A program made the translations under genes and the position numbers. The notes below the pieces were generated by a model. It did not search any database, had not been told where the DNA came from, and saw only the letters and a program-made list of their open reading frames with translations. A DNA stretch of 29,496 bases. Origin: CAYXXN01 sp964469055. Lineage in GTDB: Bacteria > Acidobacteriota > Thermoanaerobaculia > Multivoradales > JAHEKO01. How positions within the stretch are numbered: the first letter of the stretch is position 1; every line of letters starts with the position of its first letter. Of this stretch, positions 17,505 through 25,928 are shown in pieces. Where the stretch lies: contig CAYXXN010000010.1 of assembly GCA_964469055.1 (NCBI GenBank), positions 1-29,496 on the forward strand, given 5' to 3'.

Positions 17505-18695
17505 TCAAGGTTTCCCGGACGCCGGCTCGGCCGGGCCTCGCCGGTCCTCGCACAGGCGCGCATCGAGCACCGGCGCGATCGCCTGGGCGAGGGTGGTGGT
17601 GAAGGCCGCTGAGTAGTGGACGCGGTCGACGTAGAGCGAGTCGCGGCCGGGCGGATGGGCATCGGCGAGCCAGAGGAAGCCGGGTGCCGACAGGCGTGGG
17701 TCACCCGCGCGCCACAGCTCCTCGAGCGAAGCGTAGCCCGAGACCAACGACGCCTCGCCGGGCGGGGTCGCCGGGGTCTCGAGCTCGAAAGGGCTGCGGT
17801 CGCGATCGTAACGGTAGAGCGACACAGGCTGCCAGACGAAGAGGGTCGCGACATCGAACTCCCTGGCGACAGCCTCGATCAGCCTCTTGTTGCGCAGCCA
17901 GCGTTCGACGATCGCAGCGACCTGATCGTTCTCGGGGGCGACCGTCGCGCCTTCCTCCGTCCCGCTGCGCAACCCCTTGAGCAGGCGGGCGAGCGGGAGG
18001 CTGACGACCCAGCGTCGGGCAGTCTGAGTCGGTGTCTCTCGCATCAGGTAGCTCAGACGCGTCGTGAATTTGGGTTCGTCGCGGGCGTAGGCGAAATCGT
18101 TGAGACCGTCGAAGAAGACGGCCACCGTTGGCAGGGCGCCCTGGGTCACGAGCTGTTCGAAGAGGATCCGCTCCTGGGTGCTGAAATAGTTCGAGCGCGC
18201 GAAGTTGTAGATGGCAACGGGCACGCCGCAGGAGAGGTCGGCGAGCGCAGCCTCGAGCCGGGCGGGCAACGTCTCGGCGTCGGCGAGGCCGTAGCCCATC
18301 GCCGTCGAGCCCCCGAAGACGAAGATGTTGCGTCGGCCTGGATCCGGCGGCCACGGTTGAGCGTGGCCCGGCGAGCGGAAGCCCTCCGGCTGCAGGTTCA
18401 AGTAGCGGCCTTGGTAGGCGTCCTCGCGGAACTGGGTGTAGGGCTCGTAGACGTAGGGTCGCCTCCAGAACTCCTCCAGGAGCTGACGGATCTCCTCGTC
18501 GGCGAGCTCTGGATAGACGGGACGGAGCCGTTCGATGCCATGCTGCAACGCCCCGGGCGGTCGCTCGCCGACGCCGGCGGCGAGCAGCAGGGCGGCCAAG
18601 CCGTTGGCGGCCGCGAACAGAACCAGCAGGCTGGTCGACGTCTTTGCGGCGAAGTCCCACGCCGCCGCGAGCCGCGACCGCGAGCTAGCTTTCAT
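17505..18695 (-). CDS. Membrane-anchored SGNH/GDSL hydrolase-like protein
   Basis: About 396 residues from ATG 18695. A single hydrophobic helix at about 20-41 acts as an uncleaved signal anchor, so the rest should face the periplasm. The SGNH pattern can be traced: FVFGGSTAMGYG (126-136) with candidate nucleophile Ser130, Asn166 in the following strand-loop, FDGLND (195-200) with Asn199, and a C-terminal DRVHYS carrying the Asp-x-x-His pair. These suggest esterase or acyltransferase chemistry, such as removal or transfer of acetyl groups on a glycan. The start overlaps the ABC transporter stop by 11 bases. An earlier GTG at 18728 is possible but would lengthen the overlap. Substrate is unknown. 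Confidence 0.78.
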   Translation of the reverse strand: MKASSRSRLAAAWDFAAKTSTSLLVLFAAANGLAALLLAAGVGERPPGALQHGIERLRPVYPELADEEIRQLLEEFWRRPYVYEPYTQFREDAYQGRYLNLQPEGFRSPGHAQPWPPDPGRRNIFVFGGSTAMGYGLADAETLPARLEAALADLSCGVPVAIYNFARSNYFSTQERILFEQLVTQGALPTVAVFFDGLNDFAYARDEPKFTTRLSYLMRETPTQTARRWVVSLPLARLLKGLRSGTEEGATVAPENDQVAAIVERWLRNKRLIEAVAREFDVATLFVWQPVSLYRYDRDRSPFELETPATPPGEASLVSGYASLEELWRAGDPRLSAPGFLWLADAHPPGRDSLYVDRVHYSAAFTTTLAQAIAPVLDARLCEDRRGPAEPASGKP

Positions 18696-20547
18696 GCAGG
18701 ACTTCGAGACGTTCCTCGGCCACGACACCGGACCCCTGAGGCTGTTGGAGCTGCCACAGCCTGGCGTAGGCCCCGCGGCGCGCCAGCAGCTCGGCGTGGC
18801 GTCCGCGCTCGACGACCTGCCCGGCGTGCAGCACGAGGATCTCGTCCGCCGCCGTCAGCGCGGAGAGCCGGTGCGCGATCGCCAGGATCGCGCACCGGCC
18901 GCGCAGCTCCTGGAGCGCCTGGCGGATGAGAGCCTCCGAGTGGCTGTCGAGGTCGCTCGTCGCCTCGTCCAAGAGGAGGATCTCGGGGTCGCCCAGGATG
19001 GCCCGGGCGATGGCGATGCGCTGGCGCTCACCCCCCGAGAGGCGGTAGCCCTGATCCCCGATGACCGTGTCGTAGCCTGCTGGCAGACGGGCGATGAAGT
19101 CGTGGGCGAGGGCGCGGCGCGCGGCGCCCTCGAGCCGAGCGGGGTCGGCCGAGCGGCCGAGGAGGATGTTCTCCCGGATCGAGTCGTGGAACAGGAAAGT
19201 TCCTTGGCCGACGACGCCGAGGCGCTGCCGCCACGACTCCCAGCCGAGGTCCCGCAGGTCGCGCCCGTCGACCGTGATCCGCCCTTCGGCGGGGTCGATG
19301 AGGCGAACGAGGAGGTCGGCGAGGGTGGATTTTCCCGCTCCCGATTCACCCACCACGGCGACCATGCGACCGCGGCCGAGCTCGAAGTCGATGTCGGCGA
19401 GGGCAGCGCACGGCTGCCCTTCGTAGGTGTAGCCGACGGCCTCGAAGCGAACGCCGCTGCCGATGCTCTCGCAGGCCACACCCGTCTCGGCGGGCCGCTC
19501 GGGAACCTCCTCCTCGAGGAACTTCGCCGTGCGCTCGACGAACGGCAGGTAGTTCGCCAGCAGGGCCCAGTCCTTGTGGACCACGGAGAGTCGGGGCGCC
19601 ATTCGATAGAGCACGAAGAGGAACGTGGCGAAGCGGGCCAGTCCCGAGCCCGGACGCGGCCCGAGCACGAAGAAGCCGATCAGCAAGACCAGACCGACGC
19701 CGGCAGCGGCCGCGCCCTCGACGAGGGGCGCCACGAAGGCCTGGGCGACGACCGAGCCTCGGGTGGCCCGAGACGCCTTCTCGATCTCCGCCTGGGCGCG
19801 CGACAGCGCGTACCCTTCACGACCGAAGGCCAGGATCACCTTGAGACCGTGCAGCAGGTCGACGACCTGCTCGCTCAGGCGCACGGTGGCCTGCTTGTAG
19901 GCGTCGGCGTGGCCGCGCACCCGCCGCACGATGCCGCCCAGGAGGACGGCGCCGCAGGCCATGACCGCCACGGCGGCGAGCGTCGCCGGCCACGACAGCA
20001 TGAGGAGGACCACGAGGTAGGCGGCGAGCAGCAGCAGCGCGGTCACCAGTTGGTTCAGCCGGTTCGCCGAGTGACCGATGTAGTGGACCTGATCGAGGAG
20101 GTTGGCCAGGTCGCCGGCTCGGAAGCGACGCACCTGGCGAAAGCCCAACGCGAGGAAGCGCCGCATCAGGTCTTCGCGCAGCGTGGTCTCGGCGCCGGCC
20201 TGGACGCCGGCGGCCGCCACGCTGCCGGCGAATTGCAGGACGCTGCGCAGGATCTGTGCCAGTACGCCAGCCGCGACCATGGCGATGAAGAACCCGCTGC
20301 GCCCCAAGACGGACCACCAGCGCTCCGCGGTACTCCCCAGGGGCCCGAGGTCCTCCAGACCGGCGAATCCGTCCGGACTCGTCACCGCATGGAGCGCCAA
20401 GGCGAAGATGCCCATCGTGGCGCCTTCGAAGAGGGCTGCCGCCAGAGCGCAAAGAGCCGCGATCGCCGCCGGGCGCCGGAGGTCCCTCAGCAGCCGTCGG
20501 AGCAGCCGAGAAGCGGGAGAGCCGGGGGGTGGGGTGCTGGCGGGCAC
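18685..20547 (-). CDS. ABC half-transporter, PglK/MsbA-like lipid-linked glycan flippase
   Basis: About 620 residues from GTG 20547. A transmembrane domain with six hydrophobic segments (about 27-55, 87-110, 165-208 as two, 270-295 and 303-320) precedes a complete nucleotide-binding domain: Walker A GESGAGKST (400-408), Q-loop Gln448, signature LSGGERQRIAIA (503-514), Walker B EILLLDEATSDLD (522-534) and switch His in AIAHRLS. This is the type IV exporter layout of MsbA and PglK. In an operon with PglC- and PglA-like enzymes and no Wzx, flipping of the undecaprenyl-PP glycan is the natural role. The frame is open upstream into the methyltransferase gene. GTG 20547 is the first start that avoids a long overlap, though its ribosome site is weak, so the start is uncertain. 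Confidence 0.88.
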   Translation of the reverse strand: MPASTPPPGSPASRLLRRLLRDLRRPAAIAALCALAAALFEGATMGIFALALHAVTSPDGFAGLEDLGPLGSTAERWWSVLGRSGFFIAMVAAGVLAQILRSVLQFAGSVAAAGVQAGAETTLREDLMRRFLALGFRQVRRFRAGDLANLLDQVHYIGHSANRLNQLVTALLLLAAYLVVLLMLSWPATLAAVAVMACGAVLLGGIVRRVRGHADAYKQATVRLSEQVVDLLHGLKVILAFGREGYALSRAQAEIEKASRATRGSVVAQAFVAPLVEGAAAAGVGLVLLIGFFVLGPRPGSGLARFATFLFVLYRMAPRLSVVHKDWALLANYLPFVERTAKFLEEEVPERPAETGVACESIGSGVRFEAVGYTYEGQPCAALADIDFELGRGRMVAVVGESGAGKSTLADLLVRLIDPAEGRITVDGRDLRDLGWESWRQRLGVVGQGTFLFHDSIRENILLGRSADPARLEGAARRALAHDFIARLPAGYDTVIGDQGYRLSGGERQRIAIARAILGDPEILLLDEATSDLDSHSEALIRQALQELRGRCAILAIAHRLSALTAADEILVLHAGQVVERGRHAELLARRGAYARLWQLQQPQGSGVVAEERLEVLHES

Positions 20548-20582
20548 GCGCGGTGACGGTAGGGGGCGAAGGGCCGCTGCGC

Positions 20583-21350
20583 TCAGGTTGGAGTCGGCCC
20601 TGGCGCGATCGCGGCGGGTCTGATTCCGACGGCGATCAGGTTCTTCCCGCGCTCGATGGGAAACGGCAAATGCAGCGTGCGGCGGGCGAAGACCTTGAAG
20701 GCCGCCCAAAGGAGTCGATCGAAAACCAACCGCACGAACCACCGCGGATGGAGCGCGTATTCGCCGCGCACTTGATCCACCTCGAAGTCGGCGTTGCGCA
20801 GGAGTTGGGCCAGGCTTTCCAACGTGAAGCCCACTTCATGGGTGAGGTCGGCGTAGCGAGTCCGCACGTTCAGCGGGTTGCTCATGTTGGGCACCCGGAC
20901 GATGAATCGCCCACCCGGCACGAGGCGTTGGAAGGTGAGCTGCGGGATCGCCAGCGCCTCGGCCTTGGTCAAGTGCTCGAGCACGTCGGCCATTACGATG
21001 GCGGCGAACGCCCTTCCCGGTCGCGACAGATAATCCACGCCGCTCACGCATTCGACATCCGCGAAGCCAAGCTGGCGACAGAAGTCGACCTGTTGGCTGG
21101 AAACATCAAGCCCCGAAACGGCCGTGTACCCGGCACGCCGTGCGGCTACGAGGAAGCCGCCGCCGCCGGTGCCGACCTCGAGGATCGGCGCTTGACGATC
21201 GGGCGGCAGCAAGGGCACTAGCGCCTGGCCGGCGTAGCGCACCAGCTTCTCGATCCCCTCAGCCGAAAGATCGTTCTGGAAGCCGTAGAAATCTTGAGTG
21301 TAGCGCGCGAAAAGCTGGGCGCGTTCGGAGTCGAGCTGCGGTTGGCTCAT
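20583..21350 (-). CDS. Class I SAM-dependent methyltransferase
   Basis: The 255-residue protein from ATG 21350 has motif I ILEVGTGGGGFL (56-67), the acidic residue after strand 2 in SGLDVSSQQVDF, and MADVLEHLTKAEAL as the post-I motif. VPNMSNPLNVRTRYADLTHE is a segment often seen in methyltransferases of polysaccharide loci that act on sugars. The C-terminus has an amphipathic arginine-rich stretch (LLWAAFKVFARRTLHLPF) that could touch the membrane. A GAGG lies 4 bases before the start. A 35-base gap separates it from the ABC gene. The methyl acceptor cannot be determined. It is upstream of the ABC flippase gene and downstream of a glycosyltransferase, consistent with glycan decoration before export. 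Confidence 0.85.
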   Translation of the reverse strand: MSQPQLDSERAQLFARYTQDFYGFQNDLSAEGIEKLVRYAGQALVPLLPPDRQAPILEVGTGGGGFLVAARRAGYTAVSGLDVSSQQVDFCRQLGFADVECVSGVDYLSRPGRAFAAIVMADVLEHLTKAEALAIPQLTFQRLVPGGRFIVRVPNMSNPLNVRTRYADLTHEVGFTLESLAQLLRNADFEVDQVRGEYALHPRWFVRLVFDRLLWAAFKVFARRTLHLPFPIERGKNLIAVGIRPAAIAPGPTPT

Positions 21351-21440
21351 TCGACCTCGTTGGATAGCAGTTCGGGAGGTGGTCGCAAGCCAATAGTAGC
21401 GGCCGACCTCGGCGATCGCCAGCGAACTCGCCAGCAGCGC

Positions 21441-22469
21441 TCATGCCAGAGCCCTGAGGACGCTGGCCAGTCGCCCCCCACTGGCTGGCAGCCAGAACCG
21501 CTCGCGGATCGTCGCGAGCCCCGCCGCCGCCAGCCGCCGCCGCAGGTCAGGGTCGTCAAGCAGGCGGCCGAGCTTGACCGTCCACTCTTCCGAGTTGGCG
21601 GCCAGCAGGCCGTTCTCGCCATCGCTAATCGCGAGGCGGTTGTCACCGACCGGGCTCGCGAGGACGGGAAGGCCCGCCGCCATGTACTCGATCAGTTTGG
21701 TGACCAGTTTGCGGTTCCAGGGGATGTCGAGGAGGGGGAGGACGGCGACGTCGAGGGTGGCGAGCTCGCGAGGGACGGCGTCGGGCTCGAGCCAATCGAC
21801 CGCTTCGACCTCGAAGTCAGGCATGGAACGGAACGCGGCCACCAGGTCCTCGGCGCCCTTGGTGCCGACGAGGCGGAGCGTGAAACGGCCGGCGAGCGCG
21901 CGGCACACGGGCAGGAGCAGGCGGAGGTTCTCTTCGTGGAGCTTCGCTCCCCCCACCCAGCCGACCACCGGTCGCGCTCGGTCGGAGCCCGGCGCTGGCT
22001 GGGCGGCGACCTGCTCGGGCTTGATGCTGTTCGGGATCACGTGGACATCGTCGTTGCGCTCCCGCGCGTAGGCGGCCAGGTCCTCGCAGCTCACCACCAC
22101 GGCATCGGCGCTGCGGGCCAGCAGGCCCGTCTTGCGCGGCGAGTGCACCCAGAGGGGATCGCAGAAGTCGAAGACCATGCGCCGGCGGCGCAGGCGCTGG
22201 TGGAGAACGGCCAGGGCGACGAAGAGCGTGTTGTGGGTCGGCCGCTGGAGGTACATCACGTCGCCGCGGCCGACTTGCAGCAGCTCGCGGTGCAGCCGCC
22301 AGAGCTCGGCGACGCCGTCCCTGGGGACGCGGAGACCGAAGCGTCGCGGCGGCGGAGTGACGATGCGGGTCGAAAAACCCTGGCGCTGGAGCTCCTCGGC
22401 GAAATAGAAGCAGCGGTAGCGGCTGCTGGGGACGGTGACGTCCCCCTTGGCGAAGAAGTGGACGGTCAT
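21441..22469 (-). CDS. Glycosyltransferase, GT4/GT-B family
   Basis: The 342-residue protein from ATG 22469 begins with VHFFAKGDVTVPSSRYRCFY, the opening of a GT-B subgroup whose members recognise short acceptors. The N-terminal half has DVMYLQRPTHN, then MVFDFCDPLW and SADAVVVSCEDLAAY. The donor half has VVGWVGGAKLHEENL and the nucleotide-binding WNRKLVTKLIEYMAAGLPVL. It is a complete, soluble enzyme without membrane helices. It lies 15 bases after the stop of the zinc-ribbon epimerase gene. A 90-base stretch (21351-21440) without a gene separates it from the next methyltransferase, the largest gap in the operon. The sugar transferred is unknown. Confidence 0.85.
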   Translation of the reverse strand: MTVHFFAKGDVTVPSSRYRCFYFAEELQRQGFSTRIVTPPPRRFGLRVPRDGVAELWRLHRELLQVGRGDVMYLQRPTHNTLFVALAVLHQRLRRRRMVFDFCDPLWVHSPRKTGLLARSADAVVVSCEDLAAYARERNDDVHVIPNSIKPEQVAAQPAPGSDRARPVVGWVGGAKLHEENLRLLLPVCRALAGRFTLRLVGTKGAEDLVAAFRSMPDFEVEAVDWLEPDAVPRELATLDVAVLPLLDIPWNRKLVTKLIEYMAAGLPVLASPVGDNRLAISDGENGLLAANSEEWTVKLGRLLDDPDLRRRLAAAGLATIRERFWLPASGGRLASVLRALA

Positions 22470-22484
22470 CGCGGCGGGCGCCGG

Positions 22485-23612
22485 CTAGACCAGGCCCTTC
22501 TTGGTCAACTCCTCCTGGGCGGTGGCGAAGCGGTCTTCGGCTGCCACACCTTCGGCCCAGGCCGCAAGCTCGGCCAGGCCGTCGGCGAGCTCGACCGCCG
22601 GCGCATATCCGAGCGCGCGCAAGGCGGAGATGTCGGCGAAGCAGTGGCGGACGTCCCCCTGGCGGAACGCCCCCGAGATCTCTGGCTCGAGCTGGCCCTT
22701 GCGGCCGTACAGCTCGAGTAAGAGGTGCGCGAGCTCGAGGACCGAGATCGAGCGGCCGCTGCCGACGTTGAAGATGCGGCCGTCGGCGCGCGGCTCGTCG
22801 AGAGCGAGGAGGCAGGCGGCGACGACGTCGTGGACGCTCACGAAGTCGCGGCGCTGGCGACCGTCCTCGTAGACCACCGGCGGGCGGCCCGCCTTGATGC
22901 GCGAGGAGAAGATCGCGGCAACTCCCGTGTAGGGGTTCGCCAGCGCCTGGCGTGGACCGTAGACGTTGAAGAAGCGGAGCGCCACGACGGGCAGGCCGTA
23001 GGCGGCTCCGACCGTGAGACACAGCCTTTCCTGGTCGTACTTGGTCAGAGCGTAGACCGAGGTGGGCTCGATCGGCTTCGACTCCGAAGTGGGGAGAGGG
23101 ATGAGCTCGGCGCCGCAGCTCGCGCAGCGCGGCTCCCAGCGGCCGGCGTCGAGGTCCTCGGCACGGCGCGAGCCGGGCGCCGGGCCGCACGATGGGCAAG
23201 CGTAGGCCCCCTCGCCGTAGAGGCTCATCGACGAGGCGACGACGAGCTTCGCCGGCCGGGAGGGCGATTCGTTGATCACGACCTCGAGCAGTTTTGCCGT
23301 CCCCAGCGTGTTCGAGGCCACGTAGCGCTCGATCTCGTACATCGACTGGCCGACGCCGACGCTGGCGGCGAAGTGGAAGACGGCGTCGGCGCCGTCGAGG
23401 ACCGCTGCCAGGGCAGTCCGATCGGCGAGGGGCGCGAAGGTGTACTCGGCGCCAGGATTCAGGTAGTCGGGCGGTCCCTCGCCGTGCACCTGCGGCTCGA
23501 GCGCATCGAGGACACGCAGACGATGGCCGTCGGCCACCAGGCGATCGACCAGGTGCGAGCCGATGAAGCCACAGCCGCCGGTGACGAGGATCGTGCGGCC
23601 GCCGCCGCTCAC
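22485..23612 (-). CDS. NAD-dependent sugar epimerase/dehydratase with inserted zinc ribbon
   Basis: The 375-residue extended SDR protein starts at GTG 23612, with a strong GGAGGTGAGG seven bases or so ahead and a GTGA overlap with the HAD gene. NAD binding is by VTGGCGFIGSHL (10-21). The catalytic serines lie in ASSMSLYGEG and the YxxxK pair is Tyr187/Lys191. Between them sits an insert with CPSC (139-142) and CASC (163-166), spaced as a zinc ribbon, not found in most SDR sugar enzymes. LRFFNVYGPRQALANPYTGV and DFVSVHDV are normal. A known subgroup of nucleotide-sugar epimerases has this insert, which includes dTDP-L-rhamnose 4-epimerase-like proteins from memory. Substrate here is not established. 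It neighbours the HAD and cytidylyltransferase genes. Confidence 0.85.
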   Translation of the reverse strand: MSGGGRTILVTGGCGFIGSHLVDRLVADGHRLRVLDALEPQVHGEGPPDYLNPGAEYTFAPLADRTALAAVLDGADAVFHFAASVGVGQSMYEIERYVASNTLGTAKLLEVVINESPSRPAKLVVASSMSLYGEGAYACPSCGPAPGSRRAEDLDAGRWEPRCASCGAELIPLPTSESKPIEPTSVYALTKYDQERLCLTVGAAYGLPVVALRFFNVYGPRQALANPYTGVAAIFSSRIKAGRPPVVYEDGRQRRDFVSVHDVVAACLLALDEPRADGRIFNVGSGRSISVLELAHLLLELYGRKGQLEPEISGAFRQGDVRHCFADISALRALGYAPAVELADGLAELAAWAEGVAAEDRFATAQEELTKKGLV

Positions 23613-24313
23613 GCCCTCACCTCCGGAGTGCGCTCGGCAAACAGCTCGGGTAGGGACGAGAGATCCAGGCAGCGTGGGACCGGCAGGCCGGCGAAGAGGG
23701 CCGCCTGGTCCGGCGTCTCGCGCAGCAGGAAGGGCAGTCCTACCTCCCATGCGGCTCGATGGTCGGAGAGCCCATCGCCTACGAAGATCAGCTCCTCGGG
23801 ACGCAGCGCCCGTTCGGCGAGGATCCTCCACAGGATCTGCGTCTTGGGAGTCGGCGAGCCCCGGACTCCCTCGAAGTGACGGGCGAGACCCCGCCGTTCG
23901 ATGATCTCTCGCAGCTCCTCCTCCGGCGTCCCCGAGGCGACGAAGGCCGGCAGGCCGGCCGCCGCCAGGGCCTCGAGGGTCGCGACGGCGCCCGGCACCA
24001 AGGGGCAGGCGACAGTGGCTTCGAAGACCAGCCCAGAGAAGCGCTCTCCGAGCTCCGCGAGTCGAGTCTCGTCAAGCGGCTCACCGAGGAGTTCGCGATG
24101 GATCCAGGAGAGCTTCTCGTAGCGCGACCGTCCGAGGTGCTCGAGGTGGTGACGCCGGATGGCGTCGTGGAGATCGGGCCGGTCGGCGAAGAGCGCGAGG
24201 AAAGCCGCCGTCTTGACCTCGACCGACTCGACGATCACGCCGTCGAAGTCGAAGGCTACGGCGCGTGCGCCGGCGACCAGCTCGGCGAGCGAGCCCGGGG
24301 GCTTATCGCTCAC
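23609..24313 (-). CDS. HAD-family phosphatase (subfamily IA-like)
   Basis: The 234-residue protein from GTG 24313 has HAD motif I AVAFDFDGVIVES with Asp22 and Asp24, an alpha-helical cap (about 40-100), motif II in FVASGTPEE, a lysine in GSPTPKTQIL, and motif IV in LIFVGDGLSDHRAA. This is the fold of phosphoglycolate phosphatase and beta-phosphoglucomutase-like enzymes. Gene order next to a NeuA-like cytidylyltransferase suggests dephosphorylation of a sugar acid phosphate before CMP activation, as KdsC does before KdsB, but the cap type differs from KdsC, which has none. The GTG overlaps the cytidylyltransferase stop as GTGA. The substrate is an inference from neighbours. Confidence 0.85.
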   Translation of the reverse strand: MSDKPPGSLAELVAGARAVAFDFDGVIVESVEVKTAAFLALFADRPDLHDAIRRHHLEHLGRSRYEKLSWIHRELLGEPLDETRLAELGERFSGLVFEATVACPLVPGAVATLEALAAAGLPAFVASGTPEEELREIIERRGLARHFEGVRGSPTPKTQILWRILAERALRPEELIFVGDGLSDHRAAWEVGLPFLLRETPDQAALFAGLPVPRCLDLSSLPELFAERTPEVRA

Positions 24314-25029
24314 AGCGCCTTGATCTCCGGCAGCCGCTCGAGCCAGGTCTCCGAGAAGGCCAAGTCGAGGGGAGTGTGGACGTCGCGGCCGGTCACCCAG
24401 TTGCGCACCACGGGCGCGCAGCGCTTCCCCATCCACCACCAGGGGTTGGGGCCGTCGCGGCGCTCGATGCAGTCCTTGCGGAAGGCCCACACGCCCTGGT
24501 CGTAGTAGTAGGCCTGGGGGTAGGACTGGCGCTCGGTCGAAACCCGCCGCTCGGGATCGCCGTAGGGTCGCAGCAGGCCGTCCATGATCTCCAGGGCCCG
24601 CAGGGGATGGTCGTCGGCGGCCTCCCAGACGGTCATCACCGAATCGAGGTCCGGCCGTTCGTCGAGCAGGGCGAGGCACGAGTCGATCAGCTCGCCGTCG
24701 ACCATCACGGTGTTGCCGAGGAGGAGGACGACGTTCTCGAGGTCTGCACGCCGCCCACCCACCCAGCCGACGGCGTGGCGGATGACCTCGCCGTGGTTCA
24801 CGTGGTCGCCGGACAGGTCTTCGGGCCGCCAGATGACGGTGGCGCCCAGACCTGTCGCCGCCTCGGCGATCGATTCGCCGTCGGTCGACACGAAGACCGT
24901 ATCGACGCGGGCGGCGTCGAGGGCCGCCCGCACTGGGTAGGCGACCAGCGGCTGGCCGCGCACCGGGAGGACGTTCTTGTCCCGGATCGACTTGCTGCCG
25001 GCCCGCGCGGTGACGATGGCGGCGTTCAA
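24310..25029 (-). CDS. Acylneuraminate cytidylyltransferase-like protein (NeuA/KdsB superfamily)
   Basis: The 239-residue GT-A fold nucleotidyltransferase has the CTP-binding signature AIVTARAGSKSIRDKNVLPV near residues 4-23, then PLVAYPVRAAL, VFVSTDGESIAEAA and RPEDLSGDHVNHGEVIRHA, all typical of CMP-sialic acid and related CMP-sugar synthetases. The start is TTG 25029, the only start that keeps the N-terminal motif at the expected distance. It overlaps the upstream stop as TTGA. Canonical enzymes activate 2-keto-3-deoxy sugar acids such as Neu5Ac, legionaminic or Kdo. No NeuB-type synthase is visible in this window, so the substrate may be made elsewhere or be unusual. The motif spelling SKSI instead of SKGI is a small deviation. 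Confidence 0.87.
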   Translation of the reverse strand: MNAAIVTARAGSKSIRDKNVLPVRGQPLVAYPVRAALDAARVDTVFVSTDGESIAEAATGLGATVIWRPEDLSGDHVNHGEVIRHAVGWVGGRRADLENVVLLLGNTVMVDGELIDSCLALLDERPDLDSVMTVWEAADDHPLRALEIMDGLLRPYGDPERRVSTERQSYPQAYYYDQGVWAFRKDCIERRDGPNPWWWMGKRCAPVVRNWVTGRDVHTPLDLAFSETWLERLPEIKAL

Positions 25030-25928
25030 GGCCGCTCCGTCGTCGCGCCGAGGGCGCCCGCGGCGTGCATCTCCTCGAGCAGCTGCAGCAACCCCTGGCC
25101 CATGTCGATCGTGCAGGTGGAGGTGAGCTTGCGGGCGGGGCGCGGAGTGTAGGTGTACGGCGTCATCCGGTAGTGGACGCCGCGCCCCGAGTCGGGCTCG
25201 ACGTACTCGACGGCCACGTCAAGGCCGAGCAGTTCGGAGAACATCGTGAACAGATCACGCAGGCGCGTGGGGTGGGCGCCGGTGACGATGAGGTGCTGGT
25301 TGGCGTGCTCGGGCGCGAGGGCGTCGACCGACAGTCGCGCCGCGTCCTCGACGTGCACGTACTCGCGGGTGTCCTCCGGCGCTCCCACCAGGCGCACCCG
25401 GCCGGCGGTCGCGGCTTCGCGCAGCAGCCGGTAGACGCCGTTCGACTCGCCGGCCCGGGGCCCGTAGAGGCTGCCGTAGCGCAGGACCGTGTAGGGCAGG
25501 GCGTGCTGGCGCGCGAACTCCTCGACGTAGGCCTCGCAGGCCTGCTTGCTCACCCGGTAGAAGCCTCCGGCGCGGCTGTAGACGTAGACCGTGCTCGCCA
25601 AGATGAAGCGGCCGACCCCCGCCGCGCGGGCCGCCTCGAGAGCGGTCACCGTCCCCAGCACGTTCTCCCGCGCCGTCGCCAGGGCGTCGCCGTGGGCGAG
25701 ATCGAGCTCCGCCAGGGCCGCGAGGTGGAAGAGGCACTCGGCGCCGTCGCAGGCGTCAGCGACGGCGTCGCCGTCGAGCACGTCCCCCACGGCCATGCGT
25801 TGCCCGGCGCCGAGCCACGGCGAGGGCACGCGATCGAAGATGACGACCTCGAAGCCGCGCGCGCTGAGCGCGTCGGCGATGTGGCTGCCGAGGAAGCCAG
25901 CGCCGCCGGTGACGACCGCCCGCCTCAC
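25026..25928 (-). CDS. NAD-dependent epimerase/dehydratase (extended SDR)
   Basis: The 300-residue protein starts at GTG 25928 (GTGA overlap with the preceding gene). VVTGGAGFLGSHIADAL holds the glycine-rich NAD site, and the catalytic residues are in ILASTVYVYS and Tyr124-x3-Lys128 (FYRVSK). YTVLRYGSLYGPRAGESNGV and EYVHVEDAA are standard for nucleotide-sugar epimerases. It is slightly shorter than most UDP-sugar epimerases. The C-terminus has YTPRPARKL followed by a helix, as in other sugar SDR enzymes. Because it is coupled to the cytidylyltransferase gene on one side and the 2-hydroxyacid dehydrogenase gene on the other, it may act on the same sugar acid precursor. No specific reaction can be assigned. 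Confidence 0.85.
   Translation of the reverse strand: MRRAVVTGGAGFLGSHIADALSARGFEVVIFDRVPSPWLGAGQRMAVGDVLDGDAVADACDGAECLFHLAALAELDLAHGDALATARENVLGTVTALEAARAAGVGRFILASTVYVYSRAGGFYRVSKQACEAYVEEFARQHALPYTVLRYGSLYGPRAGESNGVYRLLREAATAGRVRLVGAPEDTREYVHVEDAARLSVDALAPEHANQHLIVTGAHPTRLRDLFTMFSELLGLDVAVEYVEPDSGRGVHYRMTPYTYTPRPARKLTSTCTIDMGQGLLQLLEEMHAAGALGATTERP

Noticed and set aside
21351..21440. Internal promoter in the 90-base gap (TGGCGA, 17 bases, TACTAT on the minus strand; also TTGCGA, 16 bases, TATCCA)
   Set aside because: The first matches the consensus at only about 7 of 12 positions. The second would leave almost no leader before ATG 21350. Not strong enough in GC-rich DNA.
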